This document shows positions 34,544 to 43,831 of a DNA stretch of 64,000 nucleotides, one piece after another (the first letter of the stretch is position 1; each line of letters begins with the position of its first letter). A model generated the notes under the pieces. The model saw only the letters and a program-made list of their open reading frames with translations, made no database searches and had not been told where the DNA came from. A program made the translations under genes and the position numbers. Location: positions 1 through 64,000 of the forward strand of contig NZ_AZFS01000046.1 of assembly GCF_001434395.1 (NCBI RefSeq), in the 5' to 3' direction. The DNA comes from Levilactobacillus hammesii DSM 16381 (GTDB lineage: Bacteria; Bacillota; Bacilli; Lactobacillales; Lactobacillaceae).

Positions 34544-35215
34544 ATGGCAACGCTGGTTATTTTACGGCATGGGGAGAGTGTCGCTAACCGTGATAACATT
34601 TTTACGGGGTGGAATGATGTCCCGTTGACGGCCAAGGGACGCCAACAGGCGCAGGCGGCCGGTAAATTAGTAGCACAGACTGGGCTGCAATTTGGGGCAC
34701 TCCACACCTCCATGCTCCAACGGGCAATTGTCACGTCCAATCTCGTGCTTGAGGCCATCGACCAGCTTTATATTCCAGAGTATAAGTCCTGGCGGTTGAA
34801 TGAACGTCATTATGGGGCCTTGCGAGGAAAAAATAAGGACAAAGTGCGTGAAGAGGTTGGCGAGAAGCAGATCAAGATTTGGCGGCGGAGTTTCAAGACG
34901 GTACCGCCACTGCTGGATCACATCACGCAGGACCGCCGTTACGATCGCTTTGGTCCCCACATTGAGCCGCTGGGTGAAAGCCTCGAGATGGCCTATCACC
35001 GGTTGATGCCTTATTGGGTGGATCAGATTGCCCCCCGCCTGTTGGACGGGCACAATCAGCTTGTCGTGGCCCACGGGAGCACGTTACGCGCCCTGATTAA
35101 GTACTTAGATGGCGTGGCCGATGCCGACATCAGTCAGGTGGAAGTCGCGAATGGAGAACCCATTCAATACGACTTTGACGATCGGCTGAACGTCCTTCGT
35201 AAATTAATATTGTAA
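34544..35215 (+). CDS. gpmA: 2,3-bisphosphoglycerate-dependent phosphoglycerate mutase
   Basis: A 223-residue glycolytic enzyme interconverting 3- and 2-phosphoglycerate. The phospho-His9 lies in ILRHGES, and [26 protein letters not shown] and [10 protein letters not shown] match the dPGM family. Lactobacilli often encode several such proteins, so this may be a secondary copy. ATG 34544 lies behind AAAGGGAG. Monocistronic. Confidence 0.9.
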   Translation: MATLVILRHGESVANRDNIFTGWNDVPLTAKGRQQAQAAGKLVAQTGLQFGALHTSMLQRAIVTSNLVLEAIDQLYIPEYKSWRLNERHYGALRGKNKDKVREEVGEKQIKIWRRSFKTVPPLLDHITQDRRYDRFGPHIEPLGESLEMAYHRLMPYWVDQIAPRLLDGHNQLVVAHGSTLRALIKYLDGVADADISQVEVANGEPIQYDFDDRLNVLRKLIL

Positions 35216-35244
35216 TATTTAGTTAACAAATTACTAAGATATTT

Positions 35245-35294
35245 AGGTTGGCCGACACAATTGGCAGAATTGATTGTGTTTGGTCAGCCTTTTC
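35245..35294 (+). terminator. Terminator of the phosphoglycerate mutase gene
   Basis: GGTTGGCC...ACACAAT pairs with ATTGTGT...GGTCAGCC, followed by TTTTCG. Confidence 0.75.
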
Positions 35295-35480
35295 GTATAA
35301 TCAGAAGCAGGGGACTTTTCCTTGAATCTCATTTGGAAGGTGGCTGGGGGTTAGTCATCCCAATTCAGAGGGCTAGGGCGTTGTTTGGTGGAGACGACGT
35401 GCTGGCTGGTGGCTAATCAACAGCCGATATTTCAAAGTTAAAGGTGTAAGGAAGTCTGACTTTAAGGGGGATTGAGGATT

Positions 35481-36710
35481 TTGAATAAGCGCAATTTGGG
35501 GCATTGGGGCATCTTATTTGTCGTGGTCTTGGGGATCAGCGGCGTGGTCTTTGGGATGCACGTCTTAGATACCAATGATCAGCAGACCATGCGGACCACG
35601 AATAAGTTACACGCTAAGCAGACGCGGCAGGAGATTGCCTACGATGCCTTGCGTAGTGCCCAACAACGGACTAATAAGAAGAAAAGCGCACTGGATAAAA
35701 AGAACCTGGGCAAGAAGACACCCAAGTTTTCGGCTAAGTTCACCAAGGATTTGAAGGCCAAAAAGTTTGTAGGCACGGCTTTAGTGGTGAAGAATAATAA
35801 GGTCGTTTATCAACGGTCCTTCGGCAAGGCCAACGCTAAAAAGCACAAGGCCAACCAAGCCACCTCACAATTCCTGATTAATTCCATTCAGAAATCGATG
35901 ACGGGGATTTTGGTGATGCGGGCTGCTCAAGCGGGGCAATTACATTTAACCGACAAACTCAGTAAGTATTACCCGCAGATTAAGGGCAGTAACAAAGTAA
36001 CGCTACGGCAAATGTTGGACATGGAAGCGGGGATTACGGGCGAATTGAAACCCGAAACAACGCTGACCGAACCGGCCGTCTATAAATACGCGAGTCAGCA
36101 GGCCAAGATCAATCCGGCCAAGATTAATCAATTTAACTACCAACCCATTAGCTACACGTTGTTAGCTGGCATCTTGCGGAAAGTGACGCATGAATCCTAC
36201 TATCAACTGTTCTACGAACATGTGGTCACGCCGTTGAGCTTGAACCATACCAGCTTTGCTCAGTTAAAGCATACGGGCACCACGATTGGCTATAGTGGCA
36301 CGGTTCCTGGCAACTACTCACAACCGCACGTGCCGTCCGCAAAGGACATGGCCGTGCAGATTGCCACCGGAAATGCCACGATGTCGGCCGGTGATGTCTT
36401 CCGAACCGAACGGGCGATTATTCAAGGGACGCTGCTAAAGAAGGCCGGTGGGGCGAATACGCTGCATCGCAGTGCGAGCATGACGGCCCACTATGCTGGT
36501 GGCCTCTATCACCTCGACCGCATTGGCTACTATGGTCATGGTGTGGGTGATGACTATGAAGGCACCTTCGTCCTGAGTCGCAATGGTAAGACGGGGGTCA
36601 TCCTGCTGTCGAATAACTACTATAAGCGGGGGATGTATCCAACCTGGTCGACGGAAGACTTGGCCATGAATACGTTCCGCAATGTGGTTGCCGTTAATAA
36701 GTTGTCTTAA
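35481..36710 (+). CDS. Beta-lactamase-family serine hydrolase, membrane-anchored
   Basis: A 409-residue protein with an N-terminal signal anchor (WGILFVVVLGISGVVFGMHV), a Lys/Arg-rich stalk of about 70 residues, then a class C/DD-peptidase-like domain. The catalytic Ser-x-x-Lys is SIQKS in INSIQKSMTG; NYQPISY stands where YxN is expected, and GHGVGDD where HxG is expected. Role in wall trimming or ester hydrolysis is inferred; real penicillin binding is not shown. TTG 35481 has AAGGGGG 10 bases upstream; TTG 35472 is too close to it. Confidence 0.85.
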   Translation: MNKRNLGHWGILFVVVLGISGVVFGMHVLDTNDQQTMRTTNKLHAKQTRQEIAYDALRSAQQRTNKKKSALDKKNLGKKTPKFSAKFTKDLKAKKFVGTALVVKNNKVVYQRSFGKANAKKHKANQATSQFLINSIQKSMTGILVMRAAQAGQLHLTDKLSKYYPQIKGSNKVTLRQMLDMEAGITGELKPETTLTEPAVYKYASQQAKINPAKINQFNYQPISYTLLAGILRKVTHESYYQLFYEHVVTPLSLNHTSFAQLKHTGTTIGYSGTVPGNYSQPHVPSAKDMAVQIATGNATMSAGDVFRTERAIIQGTLLKKAGGANTLHRSASMTAHYAGGLYHLDRIGYYGHGVGDDYEGTFVLSRNGKTGVILLSNNYYKRGMYPTWSTEDLAMNTFRNVVAVNKLS

Positions 36711-36747
36711 TTCTAGTTGAAACAACGTTTAATGAAAGAGATTAGTT

Positions 36748-36778
36748 TAGCCTGAGAGAAGTTCTCGGGCTATTTTTG
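36748..36778 (+). terminator. Terminator of the serine hydrolase gene
   Basis: AGCCTGAGA pairs with TCTCGGGCT around AGT, followed by T. Confidence 0.85.
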
Positions 36779-36819
36779 TGCAGGTCGTGCGGCATTGATC
36801 GTTAATAATTGAGCAATGT

Positions 36820-37010
36820 CGAAAACGATTTCATTTCACCACGATCATCATGAACGGCCACCAGAAATAGTCCATTAATCAGTGTCCTGACGGCGTTTTT
36901 GACTGGAATGAGGATTAACCAGTCGTTGTTAAATTCAGTAACTCTTCCTATCTTATTAACCAGGTAAAATACATTTAACGCTTTCATTGTGAAATAGGTT
37001 GTTGTATAAT
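36820..37010 (+). promoter_or_regulatory. Promoter of gntP-glxK with two cre-like sites
   Basis: TATAAT (37005-37010) with a weak TTTCAT -35. A cre-like CGAAAACGATTTCA lies at 36820-36833 (13 of 14 positions fit TGAAANCGNTTTCA). A half-conserved one, ATTTAACGCTTTCA (36973-36986), overlaps the -35. CcpA repression by preferred sugars is a reasonable inference for a glycerate or gluconate uptake unit. Confidence 0.6.
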
Positions 37011-37070
37011 TCTACGAGTTCGAAAAGTTAGTTACACAATTCACTTATTGGCATAAGGAGAGTGGGAGAA

Positions 37071-38375
37071 ATGACCGTTTCTGTAAGTTGGATCGGGGCT
37101 TTAATTGGGTTAGCCCTAGCCATTATTCTAATTTTAAAGAAGTTAAACCCCGTGTATTCACTGTTATTGGGGACAATTGTCGGTGCCTTGATTGGTGGCG
37201 CCAATTTAACACAAACAGTGAACATCGTTGTGACAGGTTCACAAAGTGTGATGGGGACCGTGGTTCGGGTGCTCGCTGCCGGCGTATTTGCCGGGGTGAT
37301 GATGGAATCCGGCGCGGCCAATGCCATTGCCCGCGGCATTGTGAACAAATTTGGAGAGAGCCTGGCGATCCTGTCGTTAGCGCTGGCCACCATGATTATT
37401 ACGGCGGTGGGGGTCTTTATCCCAGTGGCCGTCCTGATTGTGGCCCCAATTGCCCTAGAAGTGGGGAGTCGGATGAAGATTTCTAAGCTAGCATTGCTGG
37501 TCGCACTGTCCGGTGGGGGAAAGGCGGGGAATATCATCTCGCCCAATCCCAACACCATTGCGGCGGCCCACGGATTCCATTTGGAACTCAGTCAGCTGAT
37601 GGTGGCCGACTTTATTCCCGCCGTGTTTGGGTTAGTGGCGACGGTCTTGATTGCCACGTTACTACGGCATCACGGAACCCTCGCGACTATGGCCGATGTA
37701 CAGGCCAATCAAGCGCAGGGGGACGCTCAGGAAGCCACCGCGTTGCCTTCCTTGGGCACGGCGATCGTGGCGCCCCTGTTGGCCGTGATTTTATTGTTAC
37801 TGAATCCAGTTGGCAACGTGCTTCACATTGGTTTACTGGAAAAGTTCAATGTGGATGCGATGTACATTTTGCCACTGGCTGGATTGATCGGCATGTTGGC
37901 GATGCACCAGGGCAAACAGGTGCTGGCCTACACCAAGGCTGGTATGGCGCGTATGACGGACGTGGTCTTGATCTTGATTGGTGCCGGGGCCATTGGCGGT
38001 CTTATCACGACCTCGACATTGCCAGCGGTCATCGTTCATCTGATTAAGGTTTCCGGCATCTCGGGCACCTTCCTGGCCCCGATTGCCGGGATCTTGATGG
38101 CGGCTGCGACGGCCTCGACCTCGACCGGGGTTATCCTGGCCACTGGGTCGTTTGGCAAAGCCATCCTGGCCTTTGGTACGGCACCGCTAGCTGCGGCTGT
38201 CATGGTGCATACGGGGGCCACGGTGATCGATCACCTGCCACAAGGAAACTACTTCCACGTGACGGCGAACGCCATGAACATGACGCTGAAGGAACGGATG
38301 CAGTCAGTACCTTACGAAACGGCCGTTGGGTTAACCATGACGGTCGTGGGTGTCGTGATGTTTACGCTGTTCTAG
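37071..38375 (+). CDS. GntP-family gluconate/glycerate permease
   Basis: A 434-residue proton symporter with about 12-14 membrane helices. The family blocks LNPVYSLLLGTIVGALIGG, SGGGKAGNIISPNPNTIA and the C-terminal GATVIDHLPQGNYFH are present. The glycerate kinase gene follows 27 bases downstream, so glycerate is the more likely substrate than gluconate. ATG 37071 lies 10 bases behind AAGGAG; GTG 37062 is too close to it. Confidence 0.9.
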   Translation: MTVSVSWIGALIGLALAIILILKKLNPVYSLLLGTIVGALIGGANLTQTVNIVVTGSQSVMGTVVRVLAAGVFAGVMMESGAANAIARGIVNKFGESLAILSLALATMIITAVGVFIPVAVLIVAPIALEVGSRMKISKLALLVALSGGGKAGNIISPNPNTIAAAHGFHLELSQLMVADFIPAVFGLVATVLIATLLRHHGTLATMADVQANQAQGDAQEATALPSLGTAIVAPLLAVILLLLNPVGNVLHIGLLEKFNVDAMYILPLAGLIGMLAMHQGKQVLAYTKAGMARMTDVVLILIGAGAIGGLITTSTLPAVIVHLIKVSGISGTFLAPIAGILMAAATASTSTGVILATGSFGKAILAFGTAPLAAAVMVHTGATVIDHLPQGNYFHVTANAMNMTLKERMQSVPYETAVGLTMTVVGVVMFTLF

Positions 38376-38402
38376 CGAACGAGAGGAAAGGATGAGCGGA
38401 CG

Positions 38403-39533
38403 ATGAAATTTGTAATTGCACCAGATTCTTTTAAGGGCAGTCTCACGGCGAAGCAGGCCGCGGATGCCATCTATACGGGGTTAAAACGAGTCTTTCCCAC
38501 CGCCGATTATGAGATTGTCCCCATGGCGGATGGGGGCGAAGGCACGGTTCAGTCGCTGGTGGATGCAACGCAAGGCAGCTTCCGGCATGCCGAGGTGTTG
38601 AATCCCTTAGGGCAGACCGTTTCTGCCGAGTATGGACTCCTGGGGGATCACCAGACCGCCGTCATCGAAATGGCGGCGGCCAGTGGGATTCAGTTCGTGG
38701 ATGAGACCACTAAGAATCCGCTCGTGACCACCACTTACGGCACGGGGCAATTAATGTTAGATGCCATGCACCACGGGGCCAAGGAGATCATCATTGGTAT
38801 TGGCGGCAGTGCCACAACCGATGGAGGTCAGGGGATGGCCGAAGCGTTAGGAGTCAAATTCTGTGATGCCGCTGGTCAGCCAATTTCACGTGGCGGGGGT
38901 GGCCTGGCCGACCTGGCTACGATTGACCTGAGTGGCATTGATCCGTTGGTTGCGCAAACGAAGATCCGGATTGCCTCCGACGTGACCAATCCGCTCGTGG
39001 GACCCAAGGGCTCGGCCGCGGTATTTGGGCCACAGAAGGGCGCGACACCGGCAATGGTTAAGACGCTAGATGCCAATCTTGCCCACTACGCAGCTGTGAT
39101 TAAGACGACGCTGGGCCGGGACTTGGCGGACTTTCCAGGTGCCGGGGCCGCTGGTGGCCTGGGTGCGGGACTGCTTGCGTTTACCGATTCCAGTATGGAA
39201 AAGGGCGTTGAAATTGTGGTTCGTGAAACCCATCTCAAGGATCGGGCCGTGGGCGCTGACTACGTCTTCACGGGTGAAGGCGCCATTGATTTTCAGACGC
39301 AGTACGGCAAGACCCCGATGGGAACGGCTCAGGCGGTGAAGGCCGTGAGTCCCCACGCTAAGGTAATCGGCGTGGCCGGCAACGTTGGAGAAGGCATCGA
39401 CCAGCTCTATGATTTAGGAATTGATGCGATCTTTGGCATCTTACCGGGTATCGTCGATTTACCGACCGCCATCAAAACCGGTCAGGAAAACCTGGCCCGG
39501 ACGGCGGAGAATATTGCCCGGGTTATTAAATAA
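38403..39533 (+). CDS. glxK: Glycerate kinase (GlxK/GarK type)
   Basis: A 376-residue kinase phosphorylating D-glycerate to 2- or 3-phosphoglycerate, which enters lower glycolysis. Diagnostic blocks: APDSFKGSLTA at the start, MADGGEGT, IGIGGSATTDGG, SDVTNPLVGPKGSA and GAAGGLGAGL. With the adjacent GntP permease it forms a two-gene glycerate uptake and use unit. A large terminator ends it. Confidence 0.93.
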   Translation: MKFVIAPDSFKGSLTAKQAADAIYTGLKRVFPTADYEIVPMADGGEGTVQSLVDATQGSFRHAEVLNPLGQTVSAEYGLLGDHQTAVIEMAAASGIQFVDETTKNPLVTTTYGTGQLMLDAMHHGAKEIIIGIGGSATTDGGQGMAEALGVKFCDAAGQPISRGGGGLADLATIDLSGIDPLVAQTKIRIASDVTNPLVGPKGSAAVFGPQKGATPAMVKTLDANLAHYAAVIKTTLGRDLADFPGAGAAGGLGAGLLAFTDSSMEKGVEIVVRETHLKDRAVGADYVFTGEGAIDFQTQYGKTPMGTAQAVKAVSPHAKVIGVAGNVGEGIDQLYDLGIDAIFGILPGIVDLPTAIKTGQENLARTAENIARVIK

Positions 39534-39583
39534 ACGAAAAACATGTCCGATGCGTCATGCTTCGGCACCCTCATAGTCAAAAC

Positions 39584-39626
39584 AAAATCGGCTTTTTCAG
39601 GTTATTTCTGAAAAAACCGATTTTTG
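39584..39626 (+). terminator. Terminator of gntP-glxK
   Basis: AAAATCGGCTTTTTCAG pairs with CTGAAAAAACCGATTTT, followed by T. The rest of the gap to 39842 holds only one inverted repeat, GTTACC...GGTAAC (39727-39749). Confidence 0.92.
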
Positions 39627-39842
39627 AGTGGCGTCGCGATTCCATTTGTACCAGATAGGCCAGCCTTGGAGCTTAACTTTTTTAATTTAAAGACCAAATT
39701 AATCGTCTATGGGGGAGATTTATGACGTTACCGTATGAAAAATGGTAACATTTTAAATGGAGAAGCTATTTAAAGATTGATACCGAGTCAAAGCTGATTA
39801 GCCAGGGGAAGACTGACCAGATGATTTGAGGGGGGGAGTCTT

Positions 39843-40988
39843 ATGATTAAGTTACGCGTGTCCGTTATGGGGCGTATCGTCCTATTAAGTGTGGCGTTGT
39901 GTCTGGGGGCCATTGCGGGGACTGGACAGTCTGCGCAGGCGGACAGTCAGGTTCGAACCAAGTTTGCCTTGGCCGATTATCAGGAAAGCAAGGTCAAAGT
40001 TGTTCGGAATCGGAATCAGTATTTACGGCGACCAGATAACTATGCTCTGTCCAGCACTTACGAGCAACAGGGGACGTTTCAGACACGGCCCGAGACTTAC
40101 ACGACGGCTAGGGGCAATGCGCCAGCTACGTTAACGACGGCCCTGTATCTGCCGGTGACCGTGCATCGTTCTGGGGATTGGGCCAACCCACAGAGCCTTG
40201 TGGTCACGAAGAATGGAAAGACCGCCTATGTGGCTTACTTGGAGACGGGAACGGTCGGCACGGGGTGGCTAGTGAGATATGATTTAGCTAAGTTGCGGCA
40301 GAAATTTGGGGCAACAACCACGAACATGGCCCTGATTCGCCGGGCAACGAATGCTGCCTCTAAGGGGAAGTCGTCGCCACGTCAACGGGCCGTTCTTAAA
40401 GCCATGACACAGGGACCTAAGTTCGATATCGGTCACGGACAATCGCTGGCTCTGAATCCTAAGAATGGCCAGCTGTGGTTGACACGTTCTGATGGTATTG
40501 CAGGCAACTACGGCAGTGCCGTTCGTGTCTCACCGAAAACACTGCGACCAGTGCGGATCGTTGATTATCGCTTGGCAAATAGGAACGGCGTTAGACTAGC
40601 CGTGAATAGCACGTTAACGTTTGATAAGCGGGGTTACGCTTATTTTAGCAGTTATAGTGGCCGGCACGGGTTACGCGTCTATCGGGGGATTATGAATGGT
40701 CGGGGCGTTCACTTCCGCCTCATCATGCAGAGCTTGGCTTATCGTCCCGGTCAGACACACCAATCAATTGCTTACAATGCCAAGAGTGATCGCCTGTATT
40801 TTGTCAGTGACGACGCGATCTCGTCAGTTCCTTTAGCCAAGCTGATTAAGCGCCAGGTTAAGCCACGAGACGTGCAGGCAACGGTCTTTAACAGTCAACG
40901 GGAGTTTGAGGCATTGGCCTTCACGGGGAGTGGCCAGAGCTATGTGTTGCTCAACCGGGGACCGGAATTGCTCCAGCTTAAATTTTGA
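39843..40988 (+). CDS. Secreted protein with beta-propeller-like repeats, unknown function
   Basis: A 381-residue protein with a signal peptide (positive N-terminus, hydrophobic IVLLSVALCLGAIAGTG, cleavage near AQA at about 33). The mature part repeats strands such as LVVTKNGKTAYVAYLETG, LALNPKNGQLWLTRSDG and FDKRGYAYFSSYSG, which look like blades of a propeller. It lacks a sortase motif and membrane anchor, so it is probably released or held non-covalently. It has a strong ribosome binding site and its own terminator. Function not recognised. Confidence 0.8.
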   Translation: MIKLRVSVMGRIVLLSVALCLGAIAGTGQSAQADSQVRTKFALADYQESKVKVVRNRNQYLRRPDNYALSSTYEQQGTFQTRPETYTTARGNAPATLTTALYLPVTVHRSGDWANPQSLVVTKNGKTAYVAYLETGTVGTGWLVRYDLAKLRQKFGATTTNMALIRRATNAASKGKSSPRQRAVLKAMTQGPKFDIGHGQSLALNPKNGQLWLTRSDGIAGNYGSAVRVSPKTLRPVRIVDYRLANRNGVRLAVNSTLTFDKRGYAYFSSYSGRHGLRVYRGIMNGRGVHFRLIMQSLAYRPGQTHQSIAYNAKSDRLYFVSDDAISSVPLAKLIKRQVKPRDVQATVFNSQREFEALAFTGSGQSYVLLNRGPELLQLKF

Positions 40989-41025
40989 GGTTTAGTCAGC
41001 CATCGATGATGCTCTAAATGAGAAT

Positions 41026-41060
41026 AAAAAAATTCCGAGACCTAGGCCTCGGAATTTTTT
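41026..41060. terminator. Bidirectional terminator between the secreted protein gene and pepC
   Basis: AAAAAATTCCGAG pairs with CTCGGAATTTTTT around ACCTAGGC. It works on both strands of this convergent pair. Confidence 0.93.
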
Positions 41061-41077
41061 GGTTCATCATTTTAAAG

Positions 41078-42421
41078 TTAAGCCAAAGCACCCATTGGAT
41101 CCCAAGGTGCTAAGACCGTTGGTTCTTCAGTTTCCTGAGTCTTCTTTAAGTCGTCAGGCAGGAATTGTTTGTTCACAACGACTTGGTAGCAGTATTCGTC
41201 CATCCAAGCGTCACTCATGACGAAGTAACCCTTAGTACCGACCTTTTCACCCCAAGAGTTTTCAACCTTCCACTTGGTTGGTTGGCCATCGACTAAGTCG
41301 ACACCAGTCAAGACCATGGCGTGGGTCATCATGCTTTCGCCGTAATCGAGGCGTTCTGCCTTGGTTGTGGAGAAGTCGATGTTGAAGAGGGCATCCTTGT
41401 CGTAGAACTTGGTGTCCATGATCCCCTTTTGCCGTTCTGAGGATTGACCAACATCACAACCGAACCAAACGGATTGACCCGCTTGCAGTTGCTTGATGGC
41501 TAAGGCCTTGAAGTCCTTCATCGTCACGTTTAAGTGTTTAACTTGACGGCCATTGACCACGTTACCCAGCATTTCAACCGTGTAGGTGTGGTTGTAAGGC
41601 TTGTCAGCGGTTGGTGCGTTGATGATGGAGACGTAATCGGACAGGTCCCAGTTGACGTACTTGTCAAAGAAGGACTTCGGCGTTAAGCCCTTGTCGATGT
41701 GGTAGTTCTTGTCATCGTCGCGGTATTCAAAATCAAATTCGCTGACGGGTTCGCCCAGTGAGAAGCTCAGTAAACGGTAAACTTCGCCGAGCATCTTGTC
41801 CTTGGCTGCGGCGATGTCATCGTCACTAGCCTTGTCGGCAACCAATTTCCGTAAGGTCACAGCGTCCTTACGCAACTTTAAGTTCAGAGTGCTGTTAAGT
41901 TCGCTAGACTTGGAACTGTTGTAGGTTTCGGGCATAACGGACTTAGGCACGATCCCGTACTTTTCAATGATGGCACACAACATGTCCCATTGACCCCCGT
42001 CTTGTTGTGGGGTCGCCATTAAGAAGGCGACCTTCCGGCTAGACGTTGGTTGGTCAGCAGTGGCCAAGACGTTTTCGTAGAAGTAGTTGGCTTTTTCAAA
42101 TTTGTCCCAGAAGTTGGTGTAGTTTTGAGATAATTCAAAGTCACTTAAGTTAAATAGGTCGGCTAAATGATGACGCATGGTGTTCAATGCGGCAAACATC
42201 CAGCAACGGCCACTTTGCTTTTGGTTGGCAACTTTCCCGGTGTCCAAATCAATGGAGAAGACGGGAGTCATGTCGGTTTCGGAAGCATAATCGGCAGACG
42301 TTGCTAAGATCCCTTGGTGGCTGACGGCGCGTTCCAAGACCTTTGCGGTGGGGTCGGCAGCTAAAGTTTGTTGATAACGGGCGGTTTGATCCGCCGTGAT
42401 TTCTTTACTCAATGACGTCAC
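41078..42421 (-). CDS. pepC: Aminopeptidase C (bleomycin hydrolase family)
   Basis: A 447-residue cytoplasmic cysteine peptidase that removes N-terminal residues from peptides, a central enzyme of lactobacillar proteolysis. The catalytic set is Cys73 in QSGRCWMF, His in MMTHAMVL and Asn in VENSWGE. Length matches PepC hexamer subunits, and the C-terminus (PMGALA) fits the self-compartmentalising arm. AGGAG lies nine bases before ATG 42421. Confidence 0.96.
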   Translation of the reverse strand: MTSLSKEITADQTARYQQTLAADPTAKVLERAVSHQGILATSADYASETDMTPVFSIDLDTGKVANQKQSGRCWMFAALNTMRHHLADLFNLSDFELSQNYTNFWDKFEKANYFYENVLATADQPTSSRKVAFLMATPQQDGGQWDMLCAIIEKYGIVPKSVMPETYNSSKSSELNSTLNLKLRKDAVTLRKLVADKASDDDIAAAKDKMLGEVYRLLSFSLGEPVSEFDFEYRDDDKNYHIDKGLTPKSFFDKYVNWDLSDYVSIINAPTADKPYNHTYTVEMLGNVVNGRQVKHLNVTMKDFKALAIKQLQAGQSVWFGCDVGQSSERQKGIMDTKFYDKDALFNIDFSTTKAERLDYGESMMTHAMVLTGVDLVDGQPTKWKVENSWGEKVGTKGYFVMSDAWMDEYCYQVVVNKQFLPDDLKKTQETEEPTVLAPWDPMGALA

Positions 42422-42545
42422 TCTCCTAACTTATTTCTCTCATTGTACTCCAATATTCTCATTTTTTGTATAGATACCCAAAAAGTTGCTTAAAAAATGA
42501 AGGGTATGAATTTACTTCATGGCCTTGATATTTAGGCGGCAAACT

Positions 42546-42590
42546 AAAGGAGCGCCGCGATACGAAAGGTATCGTGGCGTCCTCATTTAG
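42546..42590 (-). terminator. Hairpin behind the aldo/keto reductase gene
   Basis: On the plus strand GGAGCGCCGCGATAC pairs with GTATCGTGGCGTCC around a GAAA-type loop. The T-run on the minus strand is only three bases, so termination is uncertain. Confidence 0.45.
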
Positions 42591-42640
42591 AAGTTAATGA
42601 GCTTTAGCCAGCCAATCCAGCTGACCAAAAGTTAACCCGT

Positions 42641-43447
42641 TTAGTCGTAATTAAGGTGCTTGTCCTGATCGAGGGCGTTGATTTCAGCAATTTCTTCGGT
42701 CGTCAAATGGAAGCCGGAGATTTCGAAGTTTTCCCGAACTCGAGCTGGCTTTGAGGACTTAGGAAAGACCACGAAGCCCGTATCAACTTGCCACCGTAAG
42801 ACAATTTGGGCGGGTGACTTGCCGTATTTGTCGGCTAATTTTGCAATGACCGGGTCTTCGAGAATCAAGTGGCCGTGACCGATTGGGGAGTAACCTTCAT
42901 TGACCAGACCGTTGTCCGTGTCGAATTTGCCTAAATCGGCTTGTACCTTGTAAGGGTGCCGTTCGATTTGGTTGACCATGGGCTTAACCTTAGCCATGGC
43001 AAAGACTTTTTCGAGTTGTTCCTTAGAGAAGTTGGAGACACCAATGGCCCGAACCTTCTTTTGTTGGTAGAGGGTTTCTAAGGCGCGCCAAGTATCCAAG
43101 GTCAGGTCGAAGTCTTCTTCATTAGGCCAGTGGATCAGGTAAAGATCCAAGTAATCTAACTGTAAGTCAGCCAACGTCTTGTCAAAAGCAGCCAGGGTCT
43201 TGTCGTACCCCTGATCAGCGTTCCACACCTTGGACGTAATGAATAGGTCGGACCGGTCGATACCGGAAGCCTTAATCGCTGCACCCACGGCTGGTTCGTT
43301 GCCGTAAATGTGTGCGCAGTCGAGATGCCGGTAACCAGCATCCAAGGCCGTCTTGATTGATGCGGGGACGTCCTTACTATCAATTAAGTAAGTTCCAAAT
43401 CCTAACATTGGGATGGTAACGCCGTTGCTTAATTGTGTCGTTTCCAT
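42641..43447 (-). CDS. Aldo/keto reductase
   Basis: A 268-residue NADPH-dependent TIM-barrel oxidoreductase. The catalytic residues lie in LDCAHIYGNE (Asp, Tyr), ITSKVW (Lys) and LIHWP (His). The cofactor site GFVVFPKSSKPARVRENFE is complete. Relatives reduce 2,5-diketogluconate, methylglyoxal and other carbonyls; substrate unknown. A normal-length member of the family with ATG 43447. Confidence 0.92.
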   Translation of the reverse strand: METTQLSNGVTIPMLGFGTYLIDSKDVPASIKTALDAGYRHLDCAHIYGNEPAVGAAIKASGIDRSDLFITSKVWNADQGYDKTLAAFDKTLADLQLDYLDLYLIHWPNEEDFDLTLDTWRALETLYQQKKVRAIGVSNFSKEQLEKVFAMAKVKPMVNQIERHPYKVQADLGKFDTDNGLVNEGYSPIGHGHLILEDPVIAKLADKYGKSPAQIVLRWQVDTGFVVFPKSSKPARVRENFEISGFHLTTEEIAEINALDQDKHLNYD

Positions 43448-43510
43448 GTAATTACCTCGCTCTTCAAATATTTAGAATCTTAACGCATATAACCATGATA
43501 CACTACTGGG

Positions 43511-43624
43511 CAGTCAGTTTCATGGATGGAAACTTGCGAGCTGTGAATGAATTGACTGGGAGGTGTCGTGAAACGGTGAAGCCTTGCTCGGTCTCGCTAT
43601 TTTAGCCCGGGTAGGCTAGTTTTT
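43511..43624 (+). ncRNA. Structured leader or small RNA before a 32-residue peptide gene
   Basis: A 10-base-pair stem (43511-43520 with 43549-43558) is followed by a small terminator-like hairpin, TAGCC...GGCTA plus TTTTT (43603-43624), 34 bases before a tiny open frame. It may be a regulatory leader or a separate transcript. No promoter was assigned with confidence. Confidence 0.35.
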
Positions 43625-43657
43625 CTAATATAAAGTCACAAGCCGGGAGAAATTAGC

Positions 43658-43756
43658 ATGCTGAATCTGAGAGATTCCATCGTCCACTTGATTGATTTTG
43701 CCATCTTGATTGCCATTGGGGTAGGGATTATTTGGCGGTTGTTGACGCCTAAATAA
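43658..43756 (+). CDS. 32-residue single-span membrane peptide
   Basis: MLNLRDSIVHLIDFAIL begins a peptide with one hydrophobic helix of about 17 residues and a short basic end (WRLLTPK). ATG 43658 lies nine bases behind CGGGAGA, a usable ribosome binding site. A structured region precedes it and a strong hairpin follows. Size and topology resemble small membrane regulators or type I toxins, but it lacks the sequence hallmarks of the toxins I know. Function unknown. Confidence 0.55.
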   Translation: MLNLRDSIVHLIDFAILIAIGVGIIWRLLTPK

Positions 43757-43763
43757 GCAAATG

Positions 43764-43812
43764 AAAAGGGTCACCCGTGATTTCCATGTGGAAGTCGCGG
43801 GTGACCCCTTAA
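43764..43812. terminator. Bidirectional hairpin between the small peptide gene and rpiA
   Basis: AAGGGTCACCCGTGATTTCC pairs with GGAAGTCGCGGGTGACCCCTT around ATGT. Short T-runs flank it on both strands. Confidence 0.8.
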
Positions 43813-43831
43813 ACTTTAATGATATCTAGAA

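Noticed and set aside
36802-36987. A 61-residue minus-strand frame (starts MKALNVFYLV)
   Set aside because: The composition is protein-like but there is no ribosome binding site, and the region carries the gntP promoter and cre-like sites. At best a remnant.
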